From Duganella sp. Leaf126 (GTDB taxonomy: Bacteria > Pseudomonadota > Gammaproteobacteria > Burkholderiales > Burkholderiaceae_D): DNA of 40,153 nucleotides. A program made the position numbers and the translations under genes. The DNA is taken from contig NZ_LMNW01000031.1 in the NCBI RefSeq assembly GCF_001423125.1, positions 681,941-722,093 of the forward strand. The letters run 5' to 3'. The notes beneath the pieces are model-generated. The model was not told the DNA's origin, did not search any database, and was given only the letters and a program-made list of their open reading frames with translations. Shown piece after piece: positions 16,851 to 29,634 of the stretch (positions within the stretch are counted from its first letter, which is position 1; each line of letters begins with the position of its first letter).

Positions 16851-16872
16851 GGGCGCCGAGGGCGCCCTTTTT
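16851..16872. terminator. Rho-independent terminator between the thrB operon and uvrD
   Basis: GGGCGCC (16851-16857), loop GAG and GGCGCCC (16861-16867) make a perfect 7-bp stem followed by TTTTT (16868-16872). It ends the plus-strand thrB operon, and since uvrD stops at 16874 on the other strand the hairpin lies right after both convergent genes. On the minus strand it lacks an equally good T-run. Confidence 0.88.
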
Positions 16873-16873
16873 G

Positions 16874-19168
16874 TTAGGCTCCCAGCCGCTCCAGCTTGGC
16901 GATACTGAGGTCGAGTACCTTCATGCCGGCGCTGCCGAAGTTGATCTGCGCGCGCGCATTGGCGCCGCTGCCTTCGATGTTGACGATCACGCCCTCGCCG
17001 AACTTGGCGTGTTGCACCGATTCGCCGATGCGCCAGCCCGACGCCTTTTGCTGGATCTTCTGGGCGATCGCATTGTCCGAGCCGATCAGCGGCGCCTCGT
17101 CCCACGGGGTTTTCTTGTTGGCGAACCAGTGGCCCTGCACCTTGGCCGAGAGCCACTTGAGCGCGTCCTCGGGCAGTTCGTCGAAGAAGCGCGACTTCAT
17201 GTTGTAGCGGGTCTGGCCGTGCAGCATGCGCGTCTGCGCAAAGCACAGGTACAGGCGCTGGCGCGCGCGCGTAATCGCCACGTACATCAGGCGCCGCTCC
17301 TCTTCCACGCCGCCATCCTCGCGCGAGCTGCTCTCGTGCGGGAACAGGCCCTCTTCCAGCCCGGTGATGAAGACATTGTTGAATTCCAGGCCCTTGGCCG
17401 AGTGCACGGTCATCATCTGCACCGCCTGCTGGCCGGCCGTGGCCTGGTTGTCGCCCGCTTCCAGCGACGCATGCGACAAAAAGGCCGACAGCGGCGACAT
17501 CACGGTGGCCAGCGGTGCATCGGCGTCGAGGATTTCGATGCCATCTTCGTTGACGATCGCTGCACCGGCCTGCGCCTGCGACTGCGGCCCCAGGTGCGCC
17601 GGGGCGCCATGGCCGTAACCTTCTTCCGCCACGAACTGGGTGGCGGCGCTGACCATCTGCTCGAGGTTTTCGATGCGGTCGGCGCCTTCCTTTTCGGTCT
17701 GGTAATGGGTCAGCAGGCCGCTCGCTTCGAGCACCACGCGCACCAGTTCCGGCAAGGCCAGTTGCTGGGTGTCGAAGCGCGCGCCCTCGATCAGCTTGAC
17801 GAAGCCGGCCAGCGACGTGCCGCCCTTGCCGGTCATGTACGGCACGGCCGCGTACAGCGACACGCCGTACTGGCTGGCCGCGCCCTGCAGATTCTCGATG
17901 GTGCGGGCGCCGATGCCGCGCGTGGGGAAATTCACCACGCGCAGGAAGGCCGAATCGTTGTGCGGATTGTCCATCAGCTGCAGGTACGAGATCAGGTGCT
18001 TGACCTCGGCGCGCTGGAAGTAGCGCAGGCCGCCGTACACGTGGTACGGAATGCCGGCCGAGAAGAACGCGTGCTCGATCACGCGCGACTGCGCGTTGGA
18101 ACGGTACAGCACGGCGATCTCGCTGCGGGCGGCGCCGTCGGCGATCAGGTTTTTCGTCTCTTCGATGATCCACTGCGCCTCGCCCAGGTCGGACGTGGCC
18201 TCGTACACGCGCACCTGTTCGCCGTGGCCGGCGTCGGTGCGCAGGTTCTTGCCCAGGCGCTTGCTGTTGTTGGCAATCAGCACGTTGGCGGCATCGAGGA
18301 TGTGGCCGTGCGAGCGGTAGTTCTGCTCGAGCTTGATCAGATTCTTGACGTGGAATTCGCGCTCGAACGCGATCATGTTGCCGACATTGGCGCCGCGGAA
18401 GGCATAGATGCTCTGGTCGTCGTCGCCGACCGCGAACAAGGCCCCGCCGCCGCCTTCGCCATGGCCGGCCAGCAGCTTGAGCCACTTGTATTGCAGGTCG
18501 TTGGTATCCTGGAACTCATCGACCAGGATGTGCTGGAAGCGCTGCTGGTAGTGCTGGCGCAGCGGCTGGTTGCGGCTCAGCAGCTCATAGGTGCGCAGCA
18601 GCAGTTCGGCAAAGTCCACCACGCCTTCGCGCTGGCACTGGTCGTCGTACAGCTGGTACAGCTCGACCTTCTTGCGCTCGTCGGCGTTGTACGGCTCGAT
18701 CTTGTCGGCGCGCAGGCCCTGGTCCTTGGCGTTGTTGATGAAGTACATCACCTCTTTCGGCGGAAACTTCTCGTCATCGACATTGTTGGCCTTGAGCAGG
18801 CGCTTGATGGCGGACAGCTGGTCCTGCGAGTCGAGGATCTGGAACGTTTGCGGCAGCGCGGCGTCGCGGTAATGGGTGCGCAGCAGCCGGTTGCACAGGC
18901 CGTGGAAGGTGCCGATCCACATGCCGCGCGTGTTAATTGGCATCATGGCCGACAGGCGCGTCATCATCTCCTTGGCGGCCTTGTTGGTAAACGTGACGGC
19001 CAGGATGCCCGACGGCGACACTTGCCCGGTCTGGATCAGCCAGGCGATGCGGGTGGTCAGCACCCGGGTTTTGCCGGAGCCGGCGCCGGCCAGGATCAGG
19101 GCGCTCTGGGCCGGCAGGGTGACGGCGGCCAGTTGTTCGTCGTTCAGGTTATGGAGAAGATTTTGCAT
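16874..19168 (-). CDS. uvrD: DNA helicase II (UvrD/PcrA)
   Basis: The 764-residue SF1A 3'-5' helicase acts in nucleotide-excision and mismatch repair. Seen are Walker A ILAGAGSGKTRVL (about residues 24-36), motif Ia TFTNKAAKEM, Walker B HILVDEFQDTN, motif III GDDDQSIYAFRGA, motif IV YRS, motif V MTVHSAKGLEFNNVFI and motif VI RRLMYVAITRARQRLYL. The C-terminal about 50 residues (GESVQHAKFGEGVIVNIEG...INFGSAGMKVLDL) form the Tudor-like domain that binds RNA polymerase in UvrD/PcrA. The ATG at 19168 (MQNLLHNLNDEQ) fits the family start; an upstream ATG at 19201 adds an unrelated 11 residues. Confidence 0.97.
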   Translation of the reverse strand: MQNLLHNLNDEQLAAVTLPAQSALILAGAGSGKTRVLTTRIAWLIQTGQVSPSGILAVTFTNKAAKEMMTRLSAMMPINTRGMWIGTFHGLCNRLLRTHYRDAALPQTFQILDSQDQLSAIKRLLKANNVDDEKFPPKEVMYFINNAKDQGLRADKIEPYNADERKKVELYQLYDDQCQREGVVDFAELLLRTYELLSRNQPLRQHYQQRFQHILVDEFQDTNDLQYKWLKLLAGHGEGGGGALFAVGDDDQSIYAFRGANVGNMIAFEREFHVKNLIKLEQNYRSHGHILDAANVLIANNSKRLGKNLRTDAGHGEQVRVYEATSDLGEAQWIIEETKNLIADGAARSEIAVLYRSNAQSRVIEHAFFSAGIPYHVYGGLRYFQRAEVKHLISYLQLMDNPHNDSAFLRVVNFPTRGIGARTIENLQGAASQYGVSLYAAVPYMTGKGGTSLAGFVKLIEGARFDTQQLALPELVRVVLEASGLLTHYQTEKEGADRIENLEQMVSAATQFVAEEGYGHGAPAHLGPQSQAQAGAAIVNEDGIEILDADAPLATVMSPLSAFLSHASLEAGDNQATAGQQAVQMMTVHSAKGLEFNNVFITGLEEGLFPHESSSREDGGVEEERRLMYVAITRARQRLYLCFAQTRMLHGQTRYNMKSRFFDELPEDALKWLSAKVQGHWFANKKTPWDEAPLIGSDNAIAQKIQQKASGWRIGESVQHAKFGEGVIVNIEGSGANARAQINFGSAGMKVLDLSIAKLERLGA

Positions 19169-19240
19169 CCCGTGATTATACCGGGATGCCCATCGAAGCA
19201 CCGCCAGGGTCGGCGAACCCGGGCGCGCCCTGCCGGCAGA

Positions 19241-20347
<1,107 letters not shown>

Positions 20348-20421
20348 CGTTAGTCCTCTGGCGGTTATCTGGAATTCGCCATGATAACAAGCCCCAGCGG
20401 ATCTGTGCGCTCTGCCCGGCC

Positions 20422-20510
20422 TGAGCGGCTACCCCAGCCTTCAAAGCAAGGCGCAGCGACGAAGATAGTGCCTTAGTACGGCAACGAACTGCAATGCAGC
20501 GCTGGCGCCG
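20422..20510. repeat. TGAGCG-family repeat element, copy A (right end missing)
   Basis: This is an 89-nt copy of the dispersed element, directly abutting copy B and sharing its left end TGAGCGGCTRCCCCRGCCT and the core GCAAGGCGCAGCGACGAAGA followed by the TTAGTACGG-like stretch. It lacks the inverted right end, apparently cut off where copy B begins. It lies in the gap between frmA and the response regulator. Confidence 0.7.
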
Positions 20511-20612
20511 TGAGCGGCTGCCCCGGCCTACAGAGCAAGGCGCAGCGACGAAGACAGTACGCTAGTACGGCGAGGCGTAGCAACGCAGCTATGGAGGCTG
20601 GGCAGTCGCTCA
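20511..20612. repeat. TGAGCG-family repeat element, copy B with inverted ends
   Basis: This 102-nt element begins TGAGCGGCTGCCCCGGCC and ends with the inverted, slightly diverged copy GGCTGGGCAGTCGCTCA. Its core starts GCAAGGCGCAGCGACGAAGA and also occurs in copy A (20422-20510) and copy C (36313-36416). The inverted right end contains the TGA stop of the response-regulator gene (20610-20612). The ends are long enough for the whole element to fold as one hairpin. It resembles a miniature inverted-repeat or REP/BIME-type unit; I see no target duplication. Confidence 0.7.
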
Positions 20613-21065
20613 CTGCGGCTCGACCGGCATGGTGTGGCCGAGATCGAGCAAATCGGACACAGTACGCCACAGCTGGCGCGGCGAAGTCCATGGCTTGGGC
20701 AGGAAGGCGCCGCCCGGGATGTTGGCATCGGGATGGCGGGCCGAGTACACCAGCACGCGGGCGCCCGGTTGCAGGTGGTGCAGGTTGTCGAGCAGCAGGC
20801 CGGCGTCGCCGTCGCGCAGGTCGGGATCGATCACGACCATTGCGAACTGCTCGGTCTGCAGCAATTCCTGGGCCGCTGCCAGGGTGGCGACGTGGGTCAC
20901 CCGGGTTTCCGGCACCAGCAGCGCCGACAGCACCAGCGCCGTGTCGGCGTCGCTGTCGACGTGCAGCACGCGCGGCGCGGTCATGTAGATGGAAAAGCCG
21001 ATGCCGGCGCCGGTGTCGCGCTCGGAGGAAGGACGTTGGGTGGTGCTGACAGTATCGAAAGGCAT
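20610..21065 (-). CDS. Stand-alone response-regulator receiver protein
   Basis: This 151-residue protein is a single receiver domain with no output domain. The core reads VLHVDSDADTALVL (acidic pocket), VVIDPDLRDGDAG (phospho-acceptor Asp in VVID), VLVYSARHPD (Ser switch) and GAFLPKPW (conserved Lys-Pro), so the phosphorylation site looks intact though the sequence is divergent. An about 27-residue polar N-terminal stretch precedes the domain; the ATG at 21065 is preferred because GGAG lies 6 nt before it, though an ATG at 20984 starts right at the domain. No histidine kinase is nearby. Its stop codon lies in repeat copy B. Confidence 0.85.
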   Translation of the reverse strand: MPFDTVSTTQRPSSERDTGAGIGFSIYMTAPRVLHVDSDADTALVLSALLVPETRVTHVATLAAAQELLQTEQFAMVVIDPDLRDGDAGLLLDNLHHLQPGARVLVYSARHPDANIPGGAFLPKPWTSPRQLWRTVSDLLDLGHTMPVEPQ

Positions 21066-21249
21066 GGCGGTCTCCGCAAAAAATCACAGCCGTCAGCAGG
21101 ACTGACGGGAACGATCGGCGGAGTTGGGCCGAGAACTGGGGACGGGCGCAGGGAAAAGGCAGCCCGGACGGCGGCAGGCGGGGCGCGATCGCGCGGCCTG
21201 TTGCGTCATGTCGCGGCGTGAAGGCCTTCGACAGTTAACAGTGTACAAC

Positions 21250-21286
21250 AAAAATGCCGTAGAGCAAGCAACTCCACGGCGTTTTT
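21250..21286. terminator. Bidirectional-looking terminator after the ANTAR regulator gene
   Basis: On the plus strand GCCGTAGAG (21256-21264) and CTCCACGGC (21272-21280) pair as a 9-bp stem with one G-U wobble and a 7-nt loop. A-run 21250-21254 gives a T-run on the minus strand just after the hairpin, ending the ANTAR gene that stops at 21289. A plus-strand T-run also follows (21282-21286). Confidence 0.8.
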
Positions 21287-21288
21287 GC

Positions 21289-21918
21289 TTATTTTTTCAG
21301 CCGCTGGTTGAATGCAGCATGCAAGCCGTTGAGTGTTTCCTCGGCCGCCAGCAACTGGTCGGCCACCTCGTTGACCTTGCGGCGGTTCGAGCGGGCGTGG
21401 TCGCGCAGTACCTCGAACGCGGTGTTGCGGTCGGTCTGGAATTTGCACATCAGCAGGCCGACGGCCAGGCTGGTTTCGCGGCCGGCCGCCAGCGCCGCGT
21501 TCAGGTTCAGTTCGGTGCGGCGCAGCTGGCGGATCTCGTCGGCGCGCGCCAGCCCGGCGGCAAACGCCGGCAGCAGCTGTTTCTCGTCCACCGGTTTGAC
21601 CAGAAAACCGACCGCGCCGTACGAGGCGGCCTGCTTGCCGGCGTCGGCGTCGCCGCGGCCGGACAGGAACATGAACGGCACCGAGCTGGTGGCGTGCAGC
21701 TGCTTGGCCAGTTCCAGGCCGGTCATGCCGGGCATGTGGATGTCGAGCAGCGCCATGTCCGGTTCGCGCTGGGCGATCAGCTGCAGCGCCTGTTCTGCCG
21801 AGGAAGCCTTGAGGATCTCGTAGCCGGCATGGCCCAGCACTTCGCCGAGAAAGTCGAGCAATAAGGGGTCGTCATCGACAATCAGGATCTGACGTTTCTG
21901 GGGCAGGGAATTTGGCAT
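21289..21918 (-). CDS. ANTAR-domain response regulator (antiterminator type)
   Basis: The 209-residue protein has an N-terminal receiver domain (residues about 8-125: ILIVDDDPLLLDFL, phospho-acceptor Asp in MALLDIHMPGMTG, FLSGRGD, GFLVKPVD). Its C-terminal ANTAR RNA-binding domain (about 140-200) reads LNAALAAGRETSLAVGLLMC and AFEVLRDHARSNRRKVNEVA. ANTAR proteins bind paired hairpins in nascent RNA and prevent termination, as in NasR, AmiR and EutV. The ATG at 21918 (MPNSLPQKRQ) is preferred over one 12 codons upstream. No kinase and no obvious ANTAR target gene (nas or eut) is in the window. The receiver-only gene at 20610 lies downstream on the same strand. Confidence 0.9.
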   Translation of the reverse strand: MPNSLPQKRQILIVDDDPLLLDFLGEVLGHAGYEILKASSAEQALQLIAQREPDMALLDIHMPGMTGLELAKQLHATSSVPFMFLSGRGDADAGKQAASYGAVGFLVKPVDEKQLLPAFAAGLARADEIRQLRRTELNLNAALAAGRETSLAVGLLMCKFQTDRNTAFEVLRDHARSNRRKVNEVADQLLAAEETLNGLHAAFNQRLKK

Positions 21919-21999
21919 GTGGCGGCAACCTTGGGCTATTGCTAACAACCCCATTATAAAGCTGAAAAGCTTCCACCATTCAAGGTTTCCTCCTGAGCG

Positions 22000-22647
22000 T
22001 TACCCGGTTACACGACCGGAAAACAACGCGGCAAACGCGTGAACCGCGTCTGTCACGGTTTGCGGCCGCTGTGGCTGATACACAGCGGTGATCGCTGCCA
22101 CCATGTCGGCGCCGCGCGCGACCAGCGGCGCGGCGTTTTCCGGCGTCATGCCGCCGATCACCACGGTCGGTACGCGGATCACGGTGCGCGCCCGGTCCAG
22201 CAGTGCTGGCGCAGTGACAAAGTCGTACTTCTTGACCAGTGACGGATAAAAGCCGCCGAACGCCACGTAGCTGGCGCCGTCGTCCTGCGCGGCCACGGCC
22301 AGGGCCAGGTCGCCGTAGCACGAGGCGCCGACGATCTTGCCGGCGCCCAGTTGCGCGCGCACGGCAGCCACGCTGGCGTCGGTGCCGCCCACGTGCACGC
22401 CGTCGGCATCGATCTGCTCGCACAAGGCCACGACATCGTTGACGATGAAGGGCACGCCGTGGCGGCGGCACAGCGCCAGCAGCGCCGTGGCCTGCTCGCG
22501 GCGCAGTGACGGACCGGCATGCTTGTGGCGGTACTGCAGCAGGGCGACCGGCTTGCTGGACCGGCCGGCCTGCAATGCCTGTTCCGTCACGTCCAGCAGG
22601 CGGTCGGTGTCATCCCAGTTGGGGGTGACCAGATAAAGTCCTTGCAT
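22000..22647 (-). CDS. thiE: Thiamine phosphate synthase
   Basis: ThiE couples HMP-pyrophosphate with the thiazole phosphate carboxylate to form thiamine monophosphate. The 215-residue TIM-barrel protein shows LYLVTPNW at the N-terminus, LLQYRHKHA (about residues 38-46), FIVNDVVALCEQIDADGVHVGGTDA (the ND and DGVH motifs), GASCYGDLALAVAA, YVAFGGFYPSLVKK and VVIGGMTPENAAPLVARGADMVAAITAVY. It is the last gene of the thi operon, 15 nt after thiD, with AGAGGA before the ATG. Confidence 0.95.
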   Translation of the reverse strand: MQGLYLVTPNWDDTDRLLDVTEQALQAGRSSKPVALLQYRHKHAGPSLRREQATALLALCRRHGVPFIVNDVVALCEQIDADGVHVGGTDASVAAVRAQLGAGKIVGASCYGDLALAVAAQDDGASYVAFGGFYPSLVKKYDFVTAPALLDRARTVIRVPTVVIGGMTPENAAPLVARGADMVAAITAVYQPQRPQTVTDAVHAFAALFSGRVTG

Positions 22648-22662
22648 GATGTTCCTCTTTCG

Positions 22663-23463
22663 TTAGCGCAGCGGCATGCGCTGGCCGGGGGCCACGGCGT
22701 AAGCGTCGCGCAGCGCGGTAAAGCAGTAATGCTGGGCCTGTTCAAGGGCAGCCAGCACGGGCAGGCCCAGCGCCAGCCGGCCGGCGATGGCGGCAGCCAG
22801 CGTGCAGCCGCTGCCATGAAACTGTCCCGGCAGGCGCGGCCATTGCCACCGGTGACGCACGTCGCCGTAACAGTGGTTGACCAGCGTCGGGCCAGCGCCA
22901 TGGCCGCCGGTGACCAGCACGTTGCGGCAGCCCTGCCCGCCCAGCACGGCCGCCTGGGCCGCCACATCGTGCACGCCAGTCAGCCGGTGGGCTTCCGGGC
23001 CGTTGGGCGTGAGCACCGTCACCAGCGGCAGCAACGGCGCCAGCGCCGCCACCGCGTCGCCCGGCGTGAGCACGTCGCCGTGACCGCTGGCCAGGACCGG
23101 GTCGAGCACGACCGGCAGCTGCGCGTGCGTGGCGCGCAGTTCCTGGATCACCTCGGCGATCGCCAGTGCATTGGCAGCGCTGCCGGGGATGCCGATTTTG
23201 ACGGCGCCGATGGTGATCTTCGCAGTCAATGCACGCGCCTGGCGCAGCACCAGTTCGGCCGCCACCGGTTCGACCGCGAACACGCGGTCGTTGTCCTGCA
23301 CGGTAAGCGCGGTACAGACGGTGAGCGCATGGGCGCCCTGCGCCACCACGGCCTGGGCATCGGCCACCAGGCCGGCGCCGCCGGACGGATCGAGCCCGGC
23401 GAACACCAGCACGCACGGGTGCTGCAGCGGCGTGGCGGCCATGCGCGCCGTTATGCTCACCAT
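22663..23463 (-). CDS. thiD: Hydroxymethylpyrimidine/phosphomethylpyrimidine kinase
   Basis: ThiD phosphorylates HMP twice to give HMP-pyrophosphate for ThiE. The 266-residue ribokinase-fold protein has LVFAGLDPSGGAGLVADAQAV near the N-terminus, GAHALTVCTALTVQD, KIGIPGS, VVLDPVLASGHGD, LTPNGPEAHRLTG and the C-terminal anion-hole motif FHGSGCTLAAAIA. I start it at the ATG at 23463, which overlaps the thiG stop as TGATG; the frame stays open further upstream inside thiG but that part is not homologous. An internal ATG seven codons on (MAATPLQ) is a possible alternative start. Confidence 0.94.
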   Translation of the reverse strand: MVSITARMAATPLQHPCVLVFAGLDPSGGAGLVADAQAVVAQGAHALTVCTALTVQDNDRVFAVEPVAAELVLRQARALTAKITIGAVKIGIPGSAANALAIAEVIQELRATHAQLPVVLDPVLASGHGDVLTPGDAVAALAPLLPLVTVLTPNGPEAHRLTGVHDVAAQAAVLGGQGCRNVLVTGGHGAGPTLVNHCYGDVRHRWQWPRLPGQFHGSGCTLAAAIAGRLALGLPVLAALEQAQHYCFTALRDAYAVAPGQRMPLR

Positions 23464-24245
23464 CAGGCCAGCCGGCCCGCCATCGGTGACGACGGCGAAG
23501 CGGCGAACTTGCGCGCGATGCGCCCGGCCAGGAACGCTTCGCGCCCGGCCTGCACACCGAGCTTCATGGCGTGCGCCATGCGCACCGGGTCGCGCGCGCC
23601 GGCGATCGCCGTGTTCATCAGCACGCCGTCGCAGCCGAGTTCCATGGCGATCGCCGCATCGGATGCCGTGCCCACGCCCGCATCGACCAGCACCGGCACC
23701 GTGGCCTGCTCGATGATCAGCGACAGGTTCCACGGATTGAGGATGCCCATGCCCGAGCCGATCAGCGACGCCAGCGGCATCACCGCCACGCAGCCGATGT
23801 CTTCCAGCAGCTTTGCCTGGATCGGGTCGTCGCTGCAGTAGACCATCACGTCGAAGCCGTCCTTGACCAGCGCTTCGGCCGCCACCAGGGTTTCGGGCAT
23901 GTGCGGGAACAGCGTTTTTTCGTCGCCCAGCACTTCGAGCTTGACCAGCTTGTGACCGTCGAGCAGTTCGCGCGCCATCTGCAGCGTGTAGATCGCGTCC
24001 CTGGCCGTGTAGCAACCGGCCGTGTTGGGCAGGATCGTGTACTGCGACGGCGGCAGCACGTCGAGCAGGCTGGGCGCCTTCGGGTCCTGGCCGATGTTGA
24101 CGCGGCGGATGGCCACCGTGATGATTTCCGCGCCGGCCGCGTCGGTGGCCTCGCGCGTCTGCTGCAGGTCGCGGTATTTGCCGCTGCCCACCAGCAGGCG
24201 CGATCGGTAAGTCTTGCCTGCGATGGTCAATACGTCTTGTGTCAT
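23463..24245 (-). CDS. thiG: Thiazole synthase
   Basis: ThiG makes the thiazole phosphate from DXP, dehydroglycine and ThiS-thiocarboxylate sulfur. The 260-residue barrel has [19 protein letters not shown], the active Lys region [63 protein letters not shown] and [25 protein letters not shown]. The ATG at 24245 (MTQDVL) is chosen for its family fit and a GGA-type Shine-Dalgarno sequence; the ATG nine codons upstream is unlikely. It lies 16 nt after thiS and overlaps thiD by one base. Confidence 0.96.
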   Translation of the reverse strand: MTQDVLTIAGKTYRSRLLVGSGKYRDLQQTREATDAAGAEIITVAIRRVNIGQDPKAPSLLDVLPPSQYTILPNTAGCYTARDAIYTLQMARELLDGHKLVKLEVLGDEKTLFPHMPETLVAAEALVKDGFDVMVYCSDDPIQAKLLEDIGCVAVMPLASLIGSGMGILNPWNLSLIIEQATVPVLVDAGVGTASDAAIAMELGCDGVLMNTAIAGARDPVRMAHAMKLGVQAGREAFLAGRIARKFAASPSSPMAGRLA

Positions 24246-24261
24246 GTCTTGTCCTTTCCTA

Positions 24262-24465
24262 TTAGCCGCCACCGATGGCGCGCACGATGTCCACTTTGTC
24301 CTGCGGCTGCAGCGCGCGCTGCGGCCACTGCTGGCGCGGCACTACCGCGCGGTTGACGGCCAGCGCCAGCGCCTGGCCGGTGAGCGACAGGCTCTCGACC
24401 AGCTGGTCGAGCGTCTGGCGCGGCGGCACCGCGTGCGGCGCGCCGTTCAGTTCGATCTCGATCAT
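24262..24465 (-). CDS. thiS: Sulfur carrier protein ThiS
   Basis: ThiS is a 67-residue ubiquitin-like protein whose C-terminal glycine is adenylated and thiocarboxylated to deliver sulfur to ThiG. It begins [13 protein letters not shown], has TLDQLVESL and the [12 protein letters not shown] strand, and ends [11 protein letters not shown]. The normal ending is Gly-Gly; here three glycines close the chain. GGAGGG lies about 4 nt before the ATG, and thiC ends 11 nt upstream. The frame runs open further upstream inside thiC but is not coding there. Confidence 0.95.
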   Translation of the reverse strand: MIEIELNGAPHAVPPRQTLDQLVESLSLTGQALALAVNRAVVPRQQWPQRALQPQDKVDIVRAIGGG

Positions 24466-24476
24466 GGCGCCCTCCG

Positions 24477-26611
<2,135 letters not shown>

Positions 26612-26683
26612 ACCGCGTGCCGGCGATTGTGGAACAAGGCCATGCAGGCCCCGGCTCCCCGCCGCGGCAGCGTGCGCGTCCTT

Positions 26684-26689
26684 TATAAT
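26684..26689 (+). promoter_or_regulatory. Candidate -10 box of valS
   Basis: A perfect TATAAT lies 30 nt before the valS ATG, divergent from the thi promoter. Transcription would begin near 26696, giving a short leader of about 24 nt. The -35 region is G+C-rich and unconvincing. Confidence 0.5.
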
Positions 26690-26719
26690 GGGCGTTTTCG
26701 CACACTACTCTGCCCTATC

Positions 26720-29521
26720 ATGGAATTAGCCAAGTCTTTCGAGCCTGCCGACATTGAACAATTCTGGCGTACCGAGTGGGAATCGCGCGGTTACTACACC
26801 GCCACCCTCGACGCCGGCAAACCGTCGTTCAGCATCCAGCTGCCGCCGCCGAACGTCACCGGCACCCTGCACATGGGGCACGCATTCAACCAGACCATCA
26901 TGGATGGCTTGACGCGCTACCACCGCATGCTCGGCCATAACACGGCCTGGATCCCCGGCACCGACCACGCCGGCATCGCCACCCAGATCGTGGTCGAGCG
27001 CCAGCTCGACGCGCAAAAGATTTCGCGCCACGACCTCGGCCGCGAGGAATTCATCAAGCGCGTGTGGGAGTGGAAGGAAAAATCGGGTTCCACCATCACC
27101 GGCCAGATGCGCCGCCTGGGCGCCTCGCCCGACTGGCAGCGCGAATACTTCACCATGGACGAGACGCGCTCGAAAGTGGTGACGGACGTGTTCGTGCGCC
27201 TGCACGAGCAGGGCCTGATCTACCGCGGCAAGCGCCTGGTCAACTGGGACCCGGTGCTGGGCACTGCCGTCTCCGACCTGGAAGTGGTATCGGAAGAGGA
27301 AGATGGCTCGATGTGGTACATCAAGTACCCGCTGGCCGACGGCAGCGGCGCGATCACGGTGGCCACCACCCGTCCCGAGACCATGCTCGGCGACGTCGCC
27401 GTGGCGGTCGATCCGACCGACGAGCGCTATGCTGCGCTGGTGGGCAAGATGCTGACGCTGCCGCTGGTCGGCCGCGAGATTCCGATCATCGCCGACGAAT
27501 ACGTCGACAAGGCCTTCGGCACCGGCTGCGTGAAGATCACGCCCGCGCACGACCAGAACGACTACGCGGTCGGCCAGCGCCACAAGCTGCCGATGCTGTC
27601 GATCTTCACGCTCGACGCGAAGATCAATGACGAAGCGCCCGAACAGTATCGCGGCATGGACCGTTTCGCCGCGCGCAAGCAGATCGTCGCCGACCTCGAG
27701 GCGGCCGGCCTGCTCGAAGAAGTCAAAAAGCACAAGCTGATGGTGCCGCGCGGCGACCGTACCGGCGTGGTGATCGAGCCGATGCTGACCGACCAGTGGT
27801 TTGTCGCCATGAGCAAGCCGGCGCCGGAAGGCACCTTCTTCCCCGGTAAATCGATCGCCGAAACGGCGCTGGAAAAAGTCGCCAGCGGCGAGATCAGGTT
27901 CGTGCCCGAGAACTGGAGCACCACCTACAACCAGTGGCTCAACAACATCCAGGACTGGTGCATCTCGCGCCAGCTGTGGTGGGGCCACCAGATTCCGGCC
28001 TGGTACGACGAAGCCGGTAACATCTTCGTGGCCAAGTCCGAAGCCGAAGCCGTGGCCAAGCAGCAGGCGGCCGGCAGCACCGGTCCGTTGCGCCGCGACG
28101 CCGACGTGCTCGATACCTGGTTCTCGTCGGCGCTGGTGCCGTTCTCCACCCTGGGCTGGCCCGAGGAAACGCCGGACCTGAAAGCGTTCCTGCCGTCGTC
28201 GGTGCTGGTCACAGGGTTCGACATCATCTTCTTCTGGGTGGCGCGCATGGTGATGTTCACCTTGCACTTCACGGGCAAGGTGCCGTTCGAAACCGTGTAC
28301 GTGCACGGCCTGGTGCGCGATTCGACCGGCCAGAAGATGTCCAAGTCGAAGGGCAACACGCTCGACCCGATCGACCTGATCGACGGCATCGGTGTCGATG
28401 CGCTGGTGGCCAAGCGCACCACCGGCCTGATGAATCCGAAGGACGCGCTCAAGATCGAAAAAGCCACGCGCAAGGAATTCCCGGAAGGGATTGCCGCCTA
28501 CGGCACCGACGCCGTGCGCTTCACGATGGCCTCGTACGCCTCGCTGGGCCGCAACATCAACTTCGACCTCGGCCGCGCCGAAGGCTACCGCAACTTCTGC
28601 AACAAGCTGTGGAACGCCACCCGCTTCGTGCTGATGAACACGGAAGGCAAGGATTGCAGCGCCAGCGACGCCGACCTGTCGAACGCCGACAAGTGGGTCA
28701 TCTCGCTACTGCAAAAGGCCGAGCTGGACGTGGCCAAGGGCTTCGAGGACTACCGCTTCGACAATATCGCCTCAAGCATCTACAAGTTCGTCTGGGACGA
28801 GTACTGCGACTGGTACCTGGAAGTGGCCAAGGTGCAGGTGCAGCACGGCACCGAAGGCCAGCAGCGCGCCACCCGCCACACGCTGCTGCGCGTGCTGGAA
28901 GTGGTGCTGCGCCTGGCGCACCCGATCATCCCGTTCGTGACCGAAGCGCTGTGGCAGGCGGTAGCGCCGCTGGCCGGCAAAGCGGCCGGCGACAAGGCAT
29001 CGATCATGCTGCAGCCGTACCCGGTCGCCGACACGGCCCATATCGACGAGACGGCCGAAGCGTGGATGCTGCAACTGAAGTCGCTGATCGACGCCACCCG
29101 CAACCTGCGCGGCGAAATGCAGCTGGCGCCGTCGCTGCGGGTGCCGCTGATCGTCGAACCGGCCAACGCGGCCGACAAGGAGGCGCTGGCCCTATGCGCG
29201 CCGTACATCCAGGCGCTGGGCAAGCTGGCCGAGGTGCAGATCGTCGACGCCCTGCCCGATTCGCCGGCGGCGGTGGCGATCGTCGGCACGACCAAGCTGA
29301 TGCTCAAGGTCGAGATCGATGTGAAAGCCGAGCGCGAACGCCTGACCAAGGAAATCACGCGCGTGGAAGGCGAGATCGCCAAGGCCAACGGCAAGCTGTC
29401 GAACGAGAGTTTTGTTGCGCGCGCCCCGGCCGAGGTGGTGGCGCAGGAAAAGGACCGCGTGGCCAACTTCTCGGCCACGCTGGACAAGATGCGCGAGCAG
29501 CTGGCCAAGCTCCCGGCCTGA
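26720..29521 (+). CDS. valS: Valyl-tRNA synthetase
   Basis: ValS is a class I aminoacyl-tRNA synthetase that charges tRNA-Val. The 933-residue protein has the HIGH motif as HMGH in [17 protein letters not shown] (about residues 40-56), an editing (CP1) domain with [18 protein letters not shown] and the [16 protein letters not shown] motif, KMSKS in [14 protein letters not shown], an anticodon-binding helical domain, and the C-terminal coiled coil ([24 protein letters not shown]). The start at 26720 (MELAKSFEP) matches the family; the upstream open frame runs through the riboswitch region and is not coding. A strong terminator follows 19 nt after the stop. Confidence 0.98.
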   Translation: MELAKSFEPADIEQFWRTEWESRGYYTATLDAGKPSFSIQLPPPNVTGTLHMGHAFNQTIMDGLTRYHRMLGHNTAWIPGTDHAGIATQIVVERQLDAQKISRHDLGREEFIKRVWEWKEKSGSTITGQMRRLGASPDWQREYFTMDETRSKVVTDVFVRLHEQGLIYRGKRLVNWDPVLGTAVSDLEVVSEEEDGSMWYIKYPLADGSGAITVATTRPETMLGDVAVAVDPTDERYAALVGKMLTLPLVGREIPIIADEYVDKAFGTGCVKITPAHDQNDYAVGQRHKLPMLSIFTLDAKINDEAPEQYRGMDRFAARKQIVADLEAAGLLEEVKKHKLMVPRGDRTGVVIEPMLTDQWFVAMSKPAPEGTFFPGKSIAETALEKVASGEIRFVPENWSTTYNQWLNNIQDWCISRQLWWGHQIPAWYDEAGNIFVAKSEAEAVAKQQAAGSTGPLRRDADVLDTWFSSALVPFSTLGWPEETPDLKAFLPSSVLVTGFDIIFFWVARMVMFTLHFTGKVPFETVYVHGLVRDSTGQKMSKSKGNTLDPIDLIDGIGVDALVAKRTTGLMNPKDALKIEKATRKEFPEGIAAYGTDAVRFTMASYASLGRNINFDLGRAEGYRNFCNKLWNATRFVLMNTEGKDCSASDADLSNADKWVISLLQKAELDVAKGFEDYRFDNIASSIYKFVWDEYCDWYLEVAKVQVQHGTEGQQRATRHTLLRVLEVVLRLAHPIIPFVTEALWQAVAPLAGKAAGDKASIMLQPYPVADTAHIDETAEAWMLQLKSLIDATRNLRGEMQLAPSLRVPLIVEPANAADKEALALCAPYIQALGKLAEVQIVDALPDSPAAVAIVGTTKLMLKVEIDVKAERERLTKEITRVEGEIAKANGKLSNESFVARAPAEVVAQEKDRVANFSATLDKMREQLAKLPA

Positions 29522-29540
29522 GCGCCGGCGTCGCCCTGAA

Positions 29541-29566
29541 AGGCCGCCTGCGGGCGGCCTTTTTTT
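29541..29566 (+). terminator. Rho-independent terminator of valS
   Basis: AGGCCGCC (29541-29548), loop TGCG and GGCGGCCT (29553-29560) form a perfect 8-bp stem, followed by a T-run to 29566. A-run upstream of the stem extends the pairing. Confidence 0.92.
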
Positions 29567-29634
29567 CGCCCACACCAGGGCTTCGCTGCTAGAATGGGCC
29601 GATCTTTCCTGATGTCTCTTTGATAAGGCATGCA

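Noticed and set aside
23464..24015. Upstream extension of thiD over thiG
   Set aside because: The extra 184 residues are the wrong frame of thiG. The TGATG overlap at 23461-23465 gives a better start.
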